DNA from: Flavobacteriaceae bacterium
GTDB lineage: Bacteria > Bacteroidota > Bacteroidia > UKL13-3
Reading direction: 5' to 3'
Length of the DNA: 57,106 nucleotides
NCBI GenBank assembly: GCA_009693575.1
Contig: SHWZ01000011.1
Span: 1-57,106 of the forward strand
Below the pieces are notes generated by a model. It had not been told where the DNA came from, did no database searches, and was given only the letters and a program-made list of their open reading frames with translations. A program made the position numbers and the translations under genes. Positions 8,111 through 15,744 of the stretch are shown piece by piece (position 1 is the first letter of the stretch; each line of letters opens with the position of its first letter).

Positions 8111-9547
8111 ATGACTAAAAAATTGATACTCATCTCCGCATTTACAGGGCTGGTAGGCGGTTTGGCTGGAGCATACCTTTTTGGCAGTCTTATTACCCAG
8201 GCCACTTTTGTGCAGATTAGCAGCAACGAGAATCTTTCAAGGCAAGTGAGCTATAATGGGCGTAATGTAGTCATACCGGGCTTTGTAGAGGCTTCGGCCA
8301 AAGCCACACCAAGTGTTGTGTTCATCAAAACACTGACACAGCCAAGGGCACAACAACGAAATATGTTCGACTTCTGGAACTTCGATTTCTTTGGACAACG
8401 TGGCCCTTCTGCTGCCACGGGTTCGGGCGTTATCATCAGCGATGATGGCTACATAGTGACCAACAACCATGTGGTTGACGGAGCTGACAACATTGAAGTG
8501 ATAATGAACAACAACAAACGCAGCTATAAGGCTAAAGTGGTGGGCACAGACCCTAACACAGATTTGGCTTTGCTGAAAGTGGAAGCCAAAGGTTTACCTA
8601 AAATGAATTTCGGTAACTCCGACCAAATACAAGTTGGCGATTGGGTGTTGGCGGTGGGCAATCCGTTCAATCTCACTAGTACTGTGACAGCAGGCATTGT
8701 AAGTGCAAAAGGGCGGAATATCAACATAGTAAATTCTACTTTCCCCATCGAATCGTTTATACAAACAGATGCTGCCATCAACCCCGGTAATAGCGGCGGA
8801 GCATTGGTAGATGTAAACGGAAATCTTGTTGGAATAAATACTGCTATCCAGTCAAATACGGGTTCGTACAATGGCTATGGTTTTGCTATCCCAGGCAATA
8901 TGGTGGGCAAAATCGTGAAAGACCTGATAGATTTTGGCGAGACTCAACGAGGCTTTACAGGTATGGATGTGAAAGATATTGATGCAGAACTAGCCGACCG
9001 CATCAACTACCAAGGGAATGCAGGAATTTATGTAGAGCAGGTGATGGAAGATGGCCCTGCATATACAGCCAAATTGCAACCCGGTGACATCATCCTAAAG
9101 GTGGATAATCGAATCATTGAAGCCCATCCAGTGTTTGACGAAATCATCAGCCTTCACCGCCCGGGCGATAAACTCATAGTAAACTACCTTCGAAAAGGTG
9201 TGGCTGGAGAAGCTACTATTAAGCTAATCAATAGAGATGGCAATACAGCCATAGCTAGAAAATATACTTACAAAAGCGAAAAATTGGGAGCTGATATCAC
9301 CCCATTGAGCAAAGCAGAGTGCGATAAATTTGGTGTGGAGAGTGGTTTCAAACTCACAAGTATTCGCGGGGCAGTGTTACGTCAAATGGGCTTGCAGGAA
9401 GGAATGAGCATCCTGAAATTTAACGGAAAAACATATAAGAAAGCAGAGGAGTTGGAGAATGCGATTATCAATGCTCATGGTAATATCGGCATTGAAGGAT
9501 TGAACCCCCAAGGCGGAAAATTTAACTATAGCTTTTATAGTTTTTAA
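8111..9547 (+). CDS. Do/DegP-like periplasmic serine protease HtrA
   Basis: A 478-residue HtrA protein. An N-terminal membrane anchor or signal segment (about residues 5-27, LISAFTGLVGGLAGAYLFG) is followed by a trypsin-like domain with the full catalytic triad: His120 (TNNHVVDG), Asp151 (NTDLALLK) and Ser228 (NPGNSGGAL). A first PDZ domain follows at about 260-360 (GIYVEQVMEDGPAYTAKLQPGDIIL). A shorter second PDZ-like region lies at about 385-478. HtrA proteins degrade or refold misfolded envelope proteins, often under heat or oxidative stress. The ATG at 8111 is chosen because the upstream in-frame TTG lies in the promoter. The gene is divergent from the M16 protease and ends 10 bp from the convergent T9SS cargo gene. 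Confidence 0.93.
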   Translation: MTKKLILISAFTGLVGGLAGAYLFGSLITQATFVQISSNENLSRQVSYNGRNVVIPGFVEASAKATPSVVFIKTLTQPRAQQRNMFDFWNFDFFGQRGPSAATGSGVIISDDGYIVTNNHVVDGADNIEVIMNNNKRSYKAKVVGTDPNTDLALLKVEAKGLPKMNFGNSDQIQVGDWVLAVGNPFNLTSTVTAGIVSAKGRNINIVNSTFPIESFIQTDAAINPGNSGGALVDVNGNLVGINTAIQSNTGSYNGYGFAIPGNMVGKIVKDLIDFGETQRGFTGMDVKDIDAELADRINYQGNAGIYVEQVMEDGPAYTAKLQPGDIILKVDNRIIEAHPVFDEIISLHRPGDKLIVNYLRKGVAGEATIKLINRDGNTAIARKYTYKSEKLGADITPLSKAECDKFGVESGFKLTSIRGAVLRQMGLQEGMSILKFNGKTYKKAEELENAIINAHGNIGIEGLNPQGGKFNYSFYSF

Positions 9548-9557
9548 CTTATTAATA

Positions 9558-11636
9558 TCATTTCACCACCGCAAATCTGCCCACTTTCACTTGGCCGCTG
9601 TTGAGGTCTTTCACTGTGAATAGGTAGATGCCTGTGCTGATGGAAGTCTTGTTGTCGGTGAGCAAATCCCAAGCATGCTCGCCCCCGGGCATCAGGGTGT
9701 TTGCTCCACCAAAGTTATCGAACCAGCGGATGTCTTCGCCTTGATATGTGTCCGCATTATGGCTGAATGTTTTCACCACATCGCCTGCTGTTGTGTATAT
9801 CCGCACCTCACTTTTTGCAGGTAGGTTGTAGAACATAATTTTTTTGGTACGTGAAGTTGGGCCGTCCCAAGCGGCTGTAGTTTTGTATGGGTTTGGATAA
9901 ACTCCCGGCTCTAGCTGATTGCCCGAAGAGAAATTGTTTTCGCCAGTGCCAGTATACACCCGCATTGCATTTTCATTCACTGATGATTCCAAAGAAGGCA
10001 ATTCGATAGCTTCATCTCCTTCGTCGAAAGCAGCAACAGTAAACAGGTATTGCCAGCCATTGAGCAAGCCATTCATTTCGTAGTGGAAGGTATAAGCAGT
10101 ACTATCCCCTTCAAACTTTATTGGATGAGCCAGTTTGATAGCAGTGAACCCATTGTTGAAGCCAAGGCTGTTGCCTGCGGAATCCCATTGCCCTGCAAGG
10201 CTGCGTTGATCCAAAAGATTTAGCTTTAGGTCGTCGCCCACATTGGTGCGGTATAGTTTGTAGCCTTCAAAATCGTGTTTTTTGCTAAGGGGGTCAATAC
10301 TTGCTGTTGCTGCATCGTCCCAGTAAATGTCGGCCCTGTTGTCGCCTGACACCACCCTCATTTTTGGAGTTGCCGGTGGAGCAGGCAGAATATATCGTTC
10401 CAACACATTGTTTCCATTCAGGTCCTCCAGCGAATCGAGCTTGCCATTTGCGTTCACGTCTTCACCCAAAAAAGTTCGTTTCGCCCAGCCAAGATGTTCA
10501 GTCAATTCTTTACGGCTACTTGCATAGTCATTAGTTGCATTGTTCACAAGTCCTCCTAATTGCCTTGCACAGACCAAAGCCACAGCAAAGTTCACTGTCT
10601 CTCCTGGGGCTATCTGCACCATCGGCCCAATGGACAACATTTGTATCCAGTTATTGATGGATTTGTAAGGGCCTGTCGGCAAATTCAAGGTTGTCGAGTC
10701 CATTCCCGAGCTAAGTTTTGAATACCGCTCTACATCGTCGTTGGCTTTAGCAAATGGAGGGTTTGTTCCAGCATAATTCCAAAAATTGCAGTTGATTGCT
10801 GGGGCAGGGTAGCCTGCACCAGTGAGGGCTTTTGCATTGGCAGGGTGAAAGAAATGCCCACGCCAGTCGGCCCCCAATAGTTGTATGGCGGCGTAACTTT
10901 GGGTATAATCTATGTCGTCGCCTTTGGCTTGATAAATATACAGGGCATTTAATGCAGAATCATATCCGCCTTTTCCTTTGTTGAAGAAAGCTGTTCCTGT
11001 TTCCTGGGTTATATTCACATTGCGGATGACAAAATCTCCATATAAACCAAGGTTTACCGAATCCCAGTTTTTGTTGCTGTTATTCGTGATGGCATAATTC
11101 AGTATCACAAAATAATCAGCGAAGGAATAGTTCCATGCATAGCTCTGCAATTTTACAGAGGCTTTCAGTGGTTGGTCGTGTCCGACAATCTGCTGCGAAG
11201 TACCGGGGACAAATATATTTGAATCAGTAAAATGTAAGAGGTAATCTTGGTGCGAAATGGCCAAGGCAGAATAGTTGCTGCTGCCCGGCAAGATAGAGCG
11301 TTCCTGTATGCCACTAATTGGCGTGAACTCAAAACCTGCTGCCCCGGTGGTGTATCCACGGGCGGCTTCGGCAGACGAACTGCTTACCCGTTTTTGCCCA
11401 TCCACAATAGCCCCTATCCATATTCCAGCCTCAAACAAATGCTCTGTGCCGCTGCCCACTGGAAACTCCATGCTCGGGTTGCCACTCGTGTTGGTGCTCA
11501 CTTCAGGGCGGCCAATGGTGCCCACATTGCTAAGGCTAATCCCAAGCCTGCCCGCACTGGTGTACCTCTGCTCGAAAGGAACTTGAGCATATGCCCCGCT
11601 ACTTACAAGTAAAAGAAATAATAAGACCCGTTTCAT
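9558..11636 (-). CDS. large secreted protein with T9SS/FlgD-like C-terminal domain
   Basis: A 692-residue protein with a clean signal peptide (MKRVLLFLLLVSSGAYA, cleaved before QVP). The body is beta-rich and unassigned. A calcium-loop (dockerin- or EF-hand-like) segment, DVNANGKLDSLEDLNGNN, lies near residues 392-412, and a fibronectin-like region follows (RADIYWDDAATASIDP... FEGYKLYRT). The last 110 residues start with VYPNPYKTTAAWDG and end with GIYLFTVKDLNSGQVKVGRFAVVK, the PNP motif and Gly-rich beta-sandwich of Bacteroidota sorting domains and FlgD-like Ig folds. It is probably exported by Sec and then T9SS to the surface. The -7 box TACTTTTG lies only 6 bp before the ATG, so the mRNA would have almost no leader. 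Function is unknown. Confidence 0.82.
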   Translation of the reverse strand: MKRVLLFLLLVSSGAYAQVPFEQRYTSAGRLGISLSNVGTIGRPEVSTNTSGNPSMEFPVGSGTEHLFEAGIWIGAIVDGQKRVSSSSAEAARGYTTGAAGFEFTPISGIQERSILPGSSNYSALAISHQDYLLHFTDSNIFVPGTSQQIVGHDQPLKASVKLQSYAWNYSFADYFVILNYAITNNSNKNWDSVNLGLYGDFVIRNVNITQETGTAFFNKGKGGYDSALNALYIYQAKGDDIDYTQSYAAIQLLGADWRGHFFHPANAKALTGAGYPAPAINCNFWNYAGTNPPFAKANDDVERYSKLSSGMDSTTLNLPTGPYKSINNWIQMLSIGPMVQIAPGETVNFAVALVCARQLGGLVNNATNDYASSRKELTEHLGWAKRTFLGEDVNANGKLDSLEDLNGNNVLERYILPAPPATPKMRVVSGDNRADIYWDDAATASIDPLSKKHDFEGYKLYRTNVGDDLKLNLLDQRSLAGQWDSAGNSLGFNNGFTAIKLAHPIKFEGDSTAYTFHYEMNGLLNGWQYLFTVAAFDEGDEAIELPSLESSVNENAMRVYTGTGENNFSSGNQLEPGVYPNPYKTTAAWDGPTSRTKKIMFYNLPAKSEVRIYTTAGDVVKTFSHNADTYQGEDIRWFDNFGGANTLMPGGEHAWDLLTDNKTSISTGIYLFTVKDLNSGQVKVGRFAVVK

Positions 11637-11641
11637 TTGGG

Positions 11642-11649
11642 CAAAAGTA
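11642..11649 (-). promoter_or_regulatory. -7 box TACTTTTG for a near-leaderless transcript
   Basis: An exact TAnnTTTG match on the minus strand, ending 5 bp before the ATG at 11636. If used, transcription starts at or next to the start codon, so the long hairpin at 11671-11722 would lie upstream of the promoter and not in the mRNA leader. Confidence 0.5.
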
Positions 11650-11670
11650 GTGGATTGCCTTTAATGCTAG

Positions 11671-11722
11671 GTTAAGTTTGAGTGTTGTCAGGTGGAAACA
11701 CCTGACAACACTCAAACTTAAC
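11671..11722. repeat. perfect 24-bp inverted repeat with GAAA loop
   Basis: Arms 11671-11694 and 11699-11722 are perfect reverse complements (24 of 24), separated by only GAAA (11695-11698), a GNRA-type tetraloop if transcribed. Neither side has a T tract, so it does not look like a standard terminator. It lies between the candidate ncRNA terminator and the T9SS cargo gene. Confidence 0.85.
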
Positions 11723-11788
11723 TAACTAATACCTGACTAAAATCGGTAGTAATATCCGATTGAACAAATCAGGCTAGGGATACAATCC

Positions 11789-11827
11789 AAAAAAAAACTG
11801 CCCGATACCATTGCGGATACCGGGCAG
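11789..11827 (-). terminator. strong rho-independent terminator
   Basis: On the minus strand a stem of 12 pairs (two G-U) built on CTGCCCG/CGGGCAG (11798-11827), loop of 6 nt, is followed at once by nine T (11789-11797). It ends the candidate small RNA and would also stop read-through from purB. Confidence 0.85.
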
Positions 11828-11945
11828 AAAAATGAGGGAGCAAGGCCTCCAAGTTGCGGTTAGGCAATCCAATGAGCTAATCTCGTTCGGCTGGGATCCG
11901 CACTTGGCGGCAGCCGATCTGGCAGGCTGCCTTGATCTCCATTCA
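11789..11945 (-). ncRNA. candidate structured small RNA with its own terminator
   Basis: On the minus strand a roughly 150-nt stretch folds well. A closing stem pairs 11929-11940 with 11837-11846 (10 pairs, 2-nt bulge). An inner stem pairs 11898-11907 with 11849-11859 (10 pairs, one bulged A). A side hairpin GGCAGCC/GGCTGCC lies at 11909-11931, partly competing with the closing stem. The RNA ends in a strong terminator at 11798-11827. A -7-like box CATTTTTG (11949-11956, one mismatch) would start transcription near 11943, exactly before the closing stem. No convincing protein is encoded. The layout (closing stem, open middle with a small hairpin, apical stem) recalls 6S RNA, but I cannot confirm a family. 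It could instead be the folded 3' UTR of purB. Confidence 0.5.
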
Positions 11946-12025
11946 TACCAAAAATGCAAAGGCTGTTATAAAATTGTCCTTGTCCGAAAAGAAGTTTTAA
12001 GTGGTTGATTTTTAGGGTGAAAAAA

Positions 12026-13369
12026 TCACAGACCTGTATATCCATGCGGAGTAATCCCGATTAGCTCAGCTTTCAAGGCATCACTCACGTCCAACGTTTG
12101 AATAAATATCAGCATGGTTTCTCGGGTGATGGCTTCGTTGTTGCGGGTCAGAGCTTTCAATGCCTCGTAGGGTTTGGGGTAGCCTTCCCGCCGCAAGATG
12201 GTTTGAATCGCCTCTGCCACCACAGCCCAGTTTGCTTCAAGGTCGGCGTTCAGTTTGGCTTCGTTCAGTATCAGTTTGTCCAGTCCCTTCAATATACTTT
12301 TCATGGCTATGAGGCCGTGGGCAAGGGGCATCCCCACATTGCGTAGCACCGTGCTATCGGTTAGGTCGCGTTGCAGCCTACTGATTGGCAACTTGCGGCT
12401 CAGGTACTCATAGATGGCGTTGGCCAATCCAAGGTTTCCTTCGGCATTCTCAAAGTCGATGGGGTTCACCTTGTGGGGCATGGCCGAGCTGCCCACTTCG
12501 CCCTCTTTTAGTTTTTGTTTGAAATAATCCTGCGACACATACAGCCAAATATCCTGACACATATCCATCAAGATGGTGTTGATGCGTTTCATGCAGTCGC
12601 ACAAGGCGGCCAGCATGTCGTAATGTTCTATTTGGGTAGTGAGTTGACTTCGGCTCAGACCCAATTTGTCGTTTACAAATCCATTAGCAAATGCTACCCA
12701 ATCTATTTCTGGATAGGCAACATGGTGTGCGTTGAAATTGCCTGTCGCCCCTCCAAATTTGGCAGCAAACGGAATTACTGAAAGCATATTCATTTGCCTT
12801 TCCAAGCGTTCAGCAAATACGCCAAACTCCTTCCCCAATCGAGTAGGCGAAGCGGGCTGTCCGTGGGTGCGGGCAAGCATGGGTATAGTTGACCATTGCT
12901 CCTGCATGGCTTGCAGCTTTTTCAGTATATCCCTCATCGGAATCATGCACTGAGCCACTCCTTCCTTCAAGCTTAGTGGAATCGCTGTATTGTTTATATC
13001 CTGACTGGTGAGTCCAAAATGCACGAACTCTGAAATGTCTTCCAAGCCCAAACCTCTTAGTTTTTCTTTCACAAAATATTCCACCGCTTTCACATCGTGG
13101 TTGGTGGTCTTTTCAGTTTCCTTTATCCAGGTGGCATCGGCTTCGTCAAAAAAAGAAACCACCTCACGCAACTGCTTCTTGTGTTCGGTCGAAAGCTTCC
13201 CGTCCAACTGCGGCAGAGGCATTTCGGCAAGTGCTATAATGTATTCCACCTCCACCAACACTCTGTATTTCATCAGGCCAAGCTCTGAAAAATAGGCGGC
13301 CAGTTCCTCTGTTTGCCAACGGTAGCGGCCATCCACCGGACTAATTGCGGTAAGCGGGTTCAGTATCAT
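12026..13369 (-). CDS. purB: adenylosuccinate lyase
   Basis: A 447-residue enzyme of the fumarase/aspartase superfamily that catalyses two steps: SAICAR to AICAR in purine synthesis, and adenylosuccinate to AMP. The N-terminus LTAISPVDGRY is diagnostic of the E. coli-type PurB (456 residues). The catalytic flexible loop shows SSAMPHKVNPIDFENAEGN, the superfamily signature. TSQDINNTA and ARTHGQPASPTRLGKEF carry the His and other active-site residues. The ATG at 13369 is preferred over one 18 bp upstream because the family protein begins there. The gene is divergent from a phosphoesterase gene only 42 bp away, and is followed by the candidate RNA and terminator. Confidence 0.96.
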   Translation of the reverse strand: MILNPLTAISPVDGRYRWQTEELAAYFSELGLMKYRVLVEVEYIIALAEMPLPQLDGKLSTEHKKQLREVVSFFDEADATWIKETEKTTNHDVKAVEYFVKEKLRGLGLEDISEFVHFGLTSQDINNTAIPLSLKEGVAQCMIPMRDILKKLQAMQEQWSTIPMLARTHGQPASPTRLGKEFGVFAERLERQMNMLSVIPFAAKFGGATGNFNAHHVAYPEIDWVAFANGFVNDKLGLSRSQLTTQIEHYDMLAALCDCMKRINTILMDMCQDIWLYVSQDYFKQKLKEGEVGSSAMPHKVNPIDFENAEGNLGLANAIYEYLSRKLPISRLQRDLTDSTVLRNVGMPLAHGLIAMKSILKGLDKLILNEAKLNADLEANWAVVAEAIQTILRREGYPKPYEALKALTRNNEAITRETMLIFIQTLDVSDALKAELIGITPHGYTGL

Positions 13370-13411
13370 GCTGCGAAATTCGTTCATTTACGGCGTATTT
13401 CGTGCCCCCAA

Positions 13412-13912
13412 ATGTTTATCGGCATCCTTTCAGACACCCACGGCTACCTCGACCCAAAGCTGTTCGACTTCTTCGCTCCCTGCGACGAGGTTTGGCATGG
13501 CGGCGATTGGGGAAGCTACGAGGAAACAGCGGTCAAGCTCAAAGGATTCAAACCCCTACGAGGTGTCTTTGGCAATATTGACGGCCAAGACATTCGGATT
13601 GAGTATCCCGAAAGGTTAATGTTTGAGGTGGAAGGCGTGAAGGTTTTTATAACACATATTGGCGGTTATCCTGGTCATTATTCAGCTGGTATTCTGCCGA
13701 TTTTGATAAAAGAAAAACCGAAGTTGTTCATATGCGGGCATTCACATATACTGAAGGTGATCCGTGACGAAAAGCTAACCAATATGTTGCATATCAATCC
13801 CGGGGCTGCTGGTGTGCATGGCTTTCATAAGGTTAGGACTGCTATTCGCCTGCATATAGAAGCTGGCCGAATGCACGGGCTGGAGGTGATGGAACTGGGA
13901 CCTCGGGTCTAA
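13412..13912 (+). CDS. YfcE/MJ0936-family metallophosphoesterase
   Basis: A compact 166-residue calcineurin-like phosphoesterase with all metal-binding motifs in order: SDTHG (residues 7-11), GGDWG (about 30), GNID (about 57), ITHIGG (about 83) and CGHSH (about 109). YfcE-type enzymes hydrolyse phosphodiesters in vitro; the physiological substrate is mostly unknown. The ATG at 13412 is used because the family starts at this MFIGILSDTHG; a longer frame back to 13313 would overlap the purB start and carries no family residues. It is a single gene divergent from purB, followed by an inverted-repeat element. Confidence 0.9.
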   Translation: MFIGILSDTHGYLDPKLFDFFAPCDEVWHGGDWGSYEETAVKLKGFKPLRGVFGNIDGQDIRIEYPERLMFEVEGVKVFITHIGGYPGHYSAGILPILIKEKPKLFICGHSHILKVIRDEKLTNMLHINPGAAGVHGFHKVRTAIRLHIEAGRMHGLEVMELGPRV

Positions 13913-13924
13913 TTAGGAATTTTG

Positions 13925-14038
13925 AATGTGTAGCCAGAGGATAATCGTTCTCCTTGACCGTCAACCTAAACTTGTTTCAGGGTCTCATTCTGATGCTGAA
14001 ACAAGTTCAGCATGACGGAAATTTATTGGCTACACATT
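13925..14038. repeat. nested inverted-repeat element
   Basis: The outer arms AATGTGTAGCCA (13925-13936) and TGGCTACACATT (14027-14038) are perfect. Inside, 27-nt arms (13958-13984 and 13992-14018, 22 of 27 paired) share the perfect 12-mer AACTTGTTTCAG. The inner core resembles a palindromic intergenic repeat common in Bacteroidota genomes (CTGAACTTGTTTCAG type). It lies between the phosphoesterase and YeiH genes and may act as a terminator for both. Confidence 0.65.
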
Positions 14039-14072
14039 AGTGCAGTTGCCATCGCAAAAATCTACGAGAATA

Positions 14073-15023
14073 TCACAAATACAAAACTGCAAGCAACGTT
14101 GAAACAAGCAGTATCACCCAAAGAATAAACCCCTGTGCGAGGGCTTTCAAACCGACTTCTTTCAGGCTTTTCAGTGAAATGCCTGCTCCGATAAACAATA
14201 GTGTGATACTTAGCCCCATCTTGGAAAAATTGACCAAGGATGTTGTAATGGATTTGTCAAGGTGCAGGTAGGTGTTGGCCACCGATGCAAATATGAAGAA
14301 AAGTATAAAAACAGGGAAGGCTTTCACTCCTGCTTTTTTGCCATAAAACAGGGATGTGCCAATCACCAATGGTATAATCCATAAAGCACGGGCAAGCTTG
14401 ATGGTCAGTGCGTATTCTTTAGTTATATCGCCTCCATAAGCAATTGATGCCCCCACCACCGAACTGGTATCGTGGATGGCGATGGCACTCCAAAGTCCAA
14501 ACTGTTGCTGGGTCATTTGCAGGGCTTCGCCAATGTATGGAAACACAAGTAGTGCAACAGCATTGAGGGCAAACACCGTTGCCATGGCCACAGAAATTTC
14601 CTTTTCGTCGGCATCCAACACCGGGCTGACGGCTGCAATGGCTGAGCCGCCACAAATAGCTGTCCCGGCAGAGATGAGGTAGGAAACCTTCTTACTTACG
14701 CCCAATACTTTACCCAACAAAAGCCCAAGCATCAAAGCCCCAACAATGGTGGCCACCGTGAACAAAAACCCTTCGCTTCCTGCTTTCGCTACTTGGTTTA
14801 TATCCATCCCAAAACCAAGCCCCACCACACAAAATTGGAGTAGTTTTTTGGTAAGTGGTTTTGTGATTGAACCCAGCGGATTGCCTACAGTGAGCCCTAG
14901 TAACAGACCAATAGCCAAGGCATGATGGGGATGCAGACCTAGCATCGGAATTGCCAAAATACTCAACCCCATCGAGGCAGCAGCTATGCGGCTTTTGTTG
15001 TCTTCCAGTTTCGGGAAAGTCAT
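14073..15023 (-). CDS. YeiH/UPF0324 family putative sulfate exporter
   Basis: A 316-residue inner-membrane protein with about 10 hydrophobic segments. Typical family features are AIGLLLGLTVGNP near residue 40, CVVGLGFGMDINQVAKAG near 65-82, and the AGTAICGGSAIAAVSPVLDADEKE block near 118-141. IAIHDTSSVVGASIAYG is at about 180. Members such as E. coli YeiH are annotated as putative sulfate exporters, but the substrate is poorly established. Family length is about 320-350, so this is complete. The gene is alone; a TACCTTTG -7 box lies 9 bp before its ATG. Confidence 0.9.
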   Translation of the reverse strand: MTFPKLEDNKSRIAAASMGLSILAIPMLGLHPHHALAIGLLLGLTVGNPLGSITKPLTKKLLQFCVVGLGFGMDINQVAKAGSEGFLFTVATIVGALMLGLLLGKVLGVSKKVSYLISAGTAICGGSAIAAVSPVLDADEKEISVAMATVFALNAVALLVFPYIGEALQMTQQQFGLWSAIAIHDTSSVVGASIAYGGDITKEYALTIKLARALWIIPLVIGTSLFYGKKAGVKAFPVFILFFIFASVANTYLHLDKSITTSLVNFSKMGLSITLLFIGAGISLKSLKEVGLKALAQGFILWVILLVSTLLAVLYL

Positions 15024-15031
15024 GTGCGTGG

Positions 15032-15039
15032 CAAAGGTA
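15032..15039 (-). promoter_or_regulatory. -7 box TACCTTTG of the YeiH-family gene
   Basis: An exact TAnnTTTG match on the minus strand, 8 bp before the ATG at 15023, implying a very short leader. Confidence 0.45.
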
Positions 15040-15174
15040 GGAGGAGAGCATGTACGATTGGGAGATTTACGATTGGTGAAAATCTGCGTGTTCCAAATCT
15101 GCGTTCATCTGCGAGGAAAGGATTCATTGGTCACCCATATTTACGAATCAACTATTCAACATTTCACTAGCCCC

Positions 15175-15182
15175 TATTTTCG
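15175..15182 (+). promoter_or_regulatory. -7-like box TATTTTCG before maf
   Basis: One mismatch to TAnnTTTG, ending 4 bp before the maf ATG, implying an essentially leaderless transcript. Confidence 0.35.
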
Positions 15183-15186
15183 CCCC

Positions 15187-15744
15187 ATGCAACTAATTTT
15201 GGCAAGCAAATCCCCCCGCAGGCAACAATTGTTGGCAGGCTTGGATATACCTTTTGAAATAGACCCGATGGATATACCCGAAGATTTCCCTGAACATCTG
15301 CAAGGAGCATCCGTAGCGGAATATTTGGCACTTGCAAAAAGCAAAGGATATACAAAACCACTGAATGGGAAAACCTTGCTCACTTGCGACACCATCGTAT
15401 GCTTGGAGGGAGAAGTGATAAATAAACCAACCAACTTGGAAGATGCCAAACGAATGCTGCGAAAACTATCAGGCAAGATGCACGAAGTTTATACCGGCGT
15501 GTGCCTAAGGAGTGAGAGCGGCGAAAACGTATTTTCGGAATGCACCAAAGTATATTTTATCCAATTGACAGATGCACAAATAGACCACTATGTAGAAAAG
15601 TACAAACCGCTTGACAAGGCAGGAGCCTATGGTGTGCAAGAATGGATTGGTTATGCAGCCGTAGAGCGGATAGAAGGCTGCTACTACAATGTGATGGGCT
15701 TGCCGCTGAGCAGGATATATAGAGAGTTGATGGGGCTATACTGA
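15187..15744 (+). CDS. maf: Maf family nucleoside triphosphate pyrophosphatase
   Basis: A 185-residue protein with the Maf start LILASKSPRRQQLL (residues 3-16, the S/R substrate loop), TCDTIVCLEGEVINKP (about 63-78, with the catalytic Asp), and YKPLDKAGAYGVQEW (about 138-152). The last block matches the YhdE/Maf subfamily that hydrolyses dTTP and UTP or modified pyrimidine nucleotides; subfamily assignment is inference. Maf enzymes clean the nucleotide pool or affect septation. The ATG at 15187 is family-consistent, with a TATTTTCG -7-like box (15175-15182) 4 bp upstream; the longer upstream frame has no Maf residues. Its 3' end overlaps the convergent aminotransferase gene by 9 bp. Confidence 0.93.
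   Translation: MQLILASKSPRRQQLLAGLDIPFEIDPMDIPEDFPEHLQGASVAEYLALAKSKGYTKPLNGKTLLTCDTIVCLEGEVINKPTNLEDAKRMLRKLSGKMHEVYTGVCLRSESGENVFSECTKVYFIQLTDAQIDHYVEKYKPLDKAGAYGVQEWIGYAAVERIEGCYYNVMGLPLSRIYRELMGLY

Noticed and set aside
11850-11900. tRNA D-arm-like string (TTAGCTCATTGG) on the minus strand
   Set aside because: There is no acceptor stem, anticodon arm or T-loop (GTTCGA) at tRNA spacing.
11774-11959. A 61-codon minus-strand frame across the candidate RNA
   Set aside because: It runs through the terminator stem and T tract and ends inside the poly-A/T run; RNA structure explains the conserved-looking bases better.
13313-13411. N-terminal extension of the YfcE-like gene to 13313
   Set aside because: It would overlap the purB start and lacks phosphoesterase residues; MFIGILSDTHG at 13412 is the normal start.
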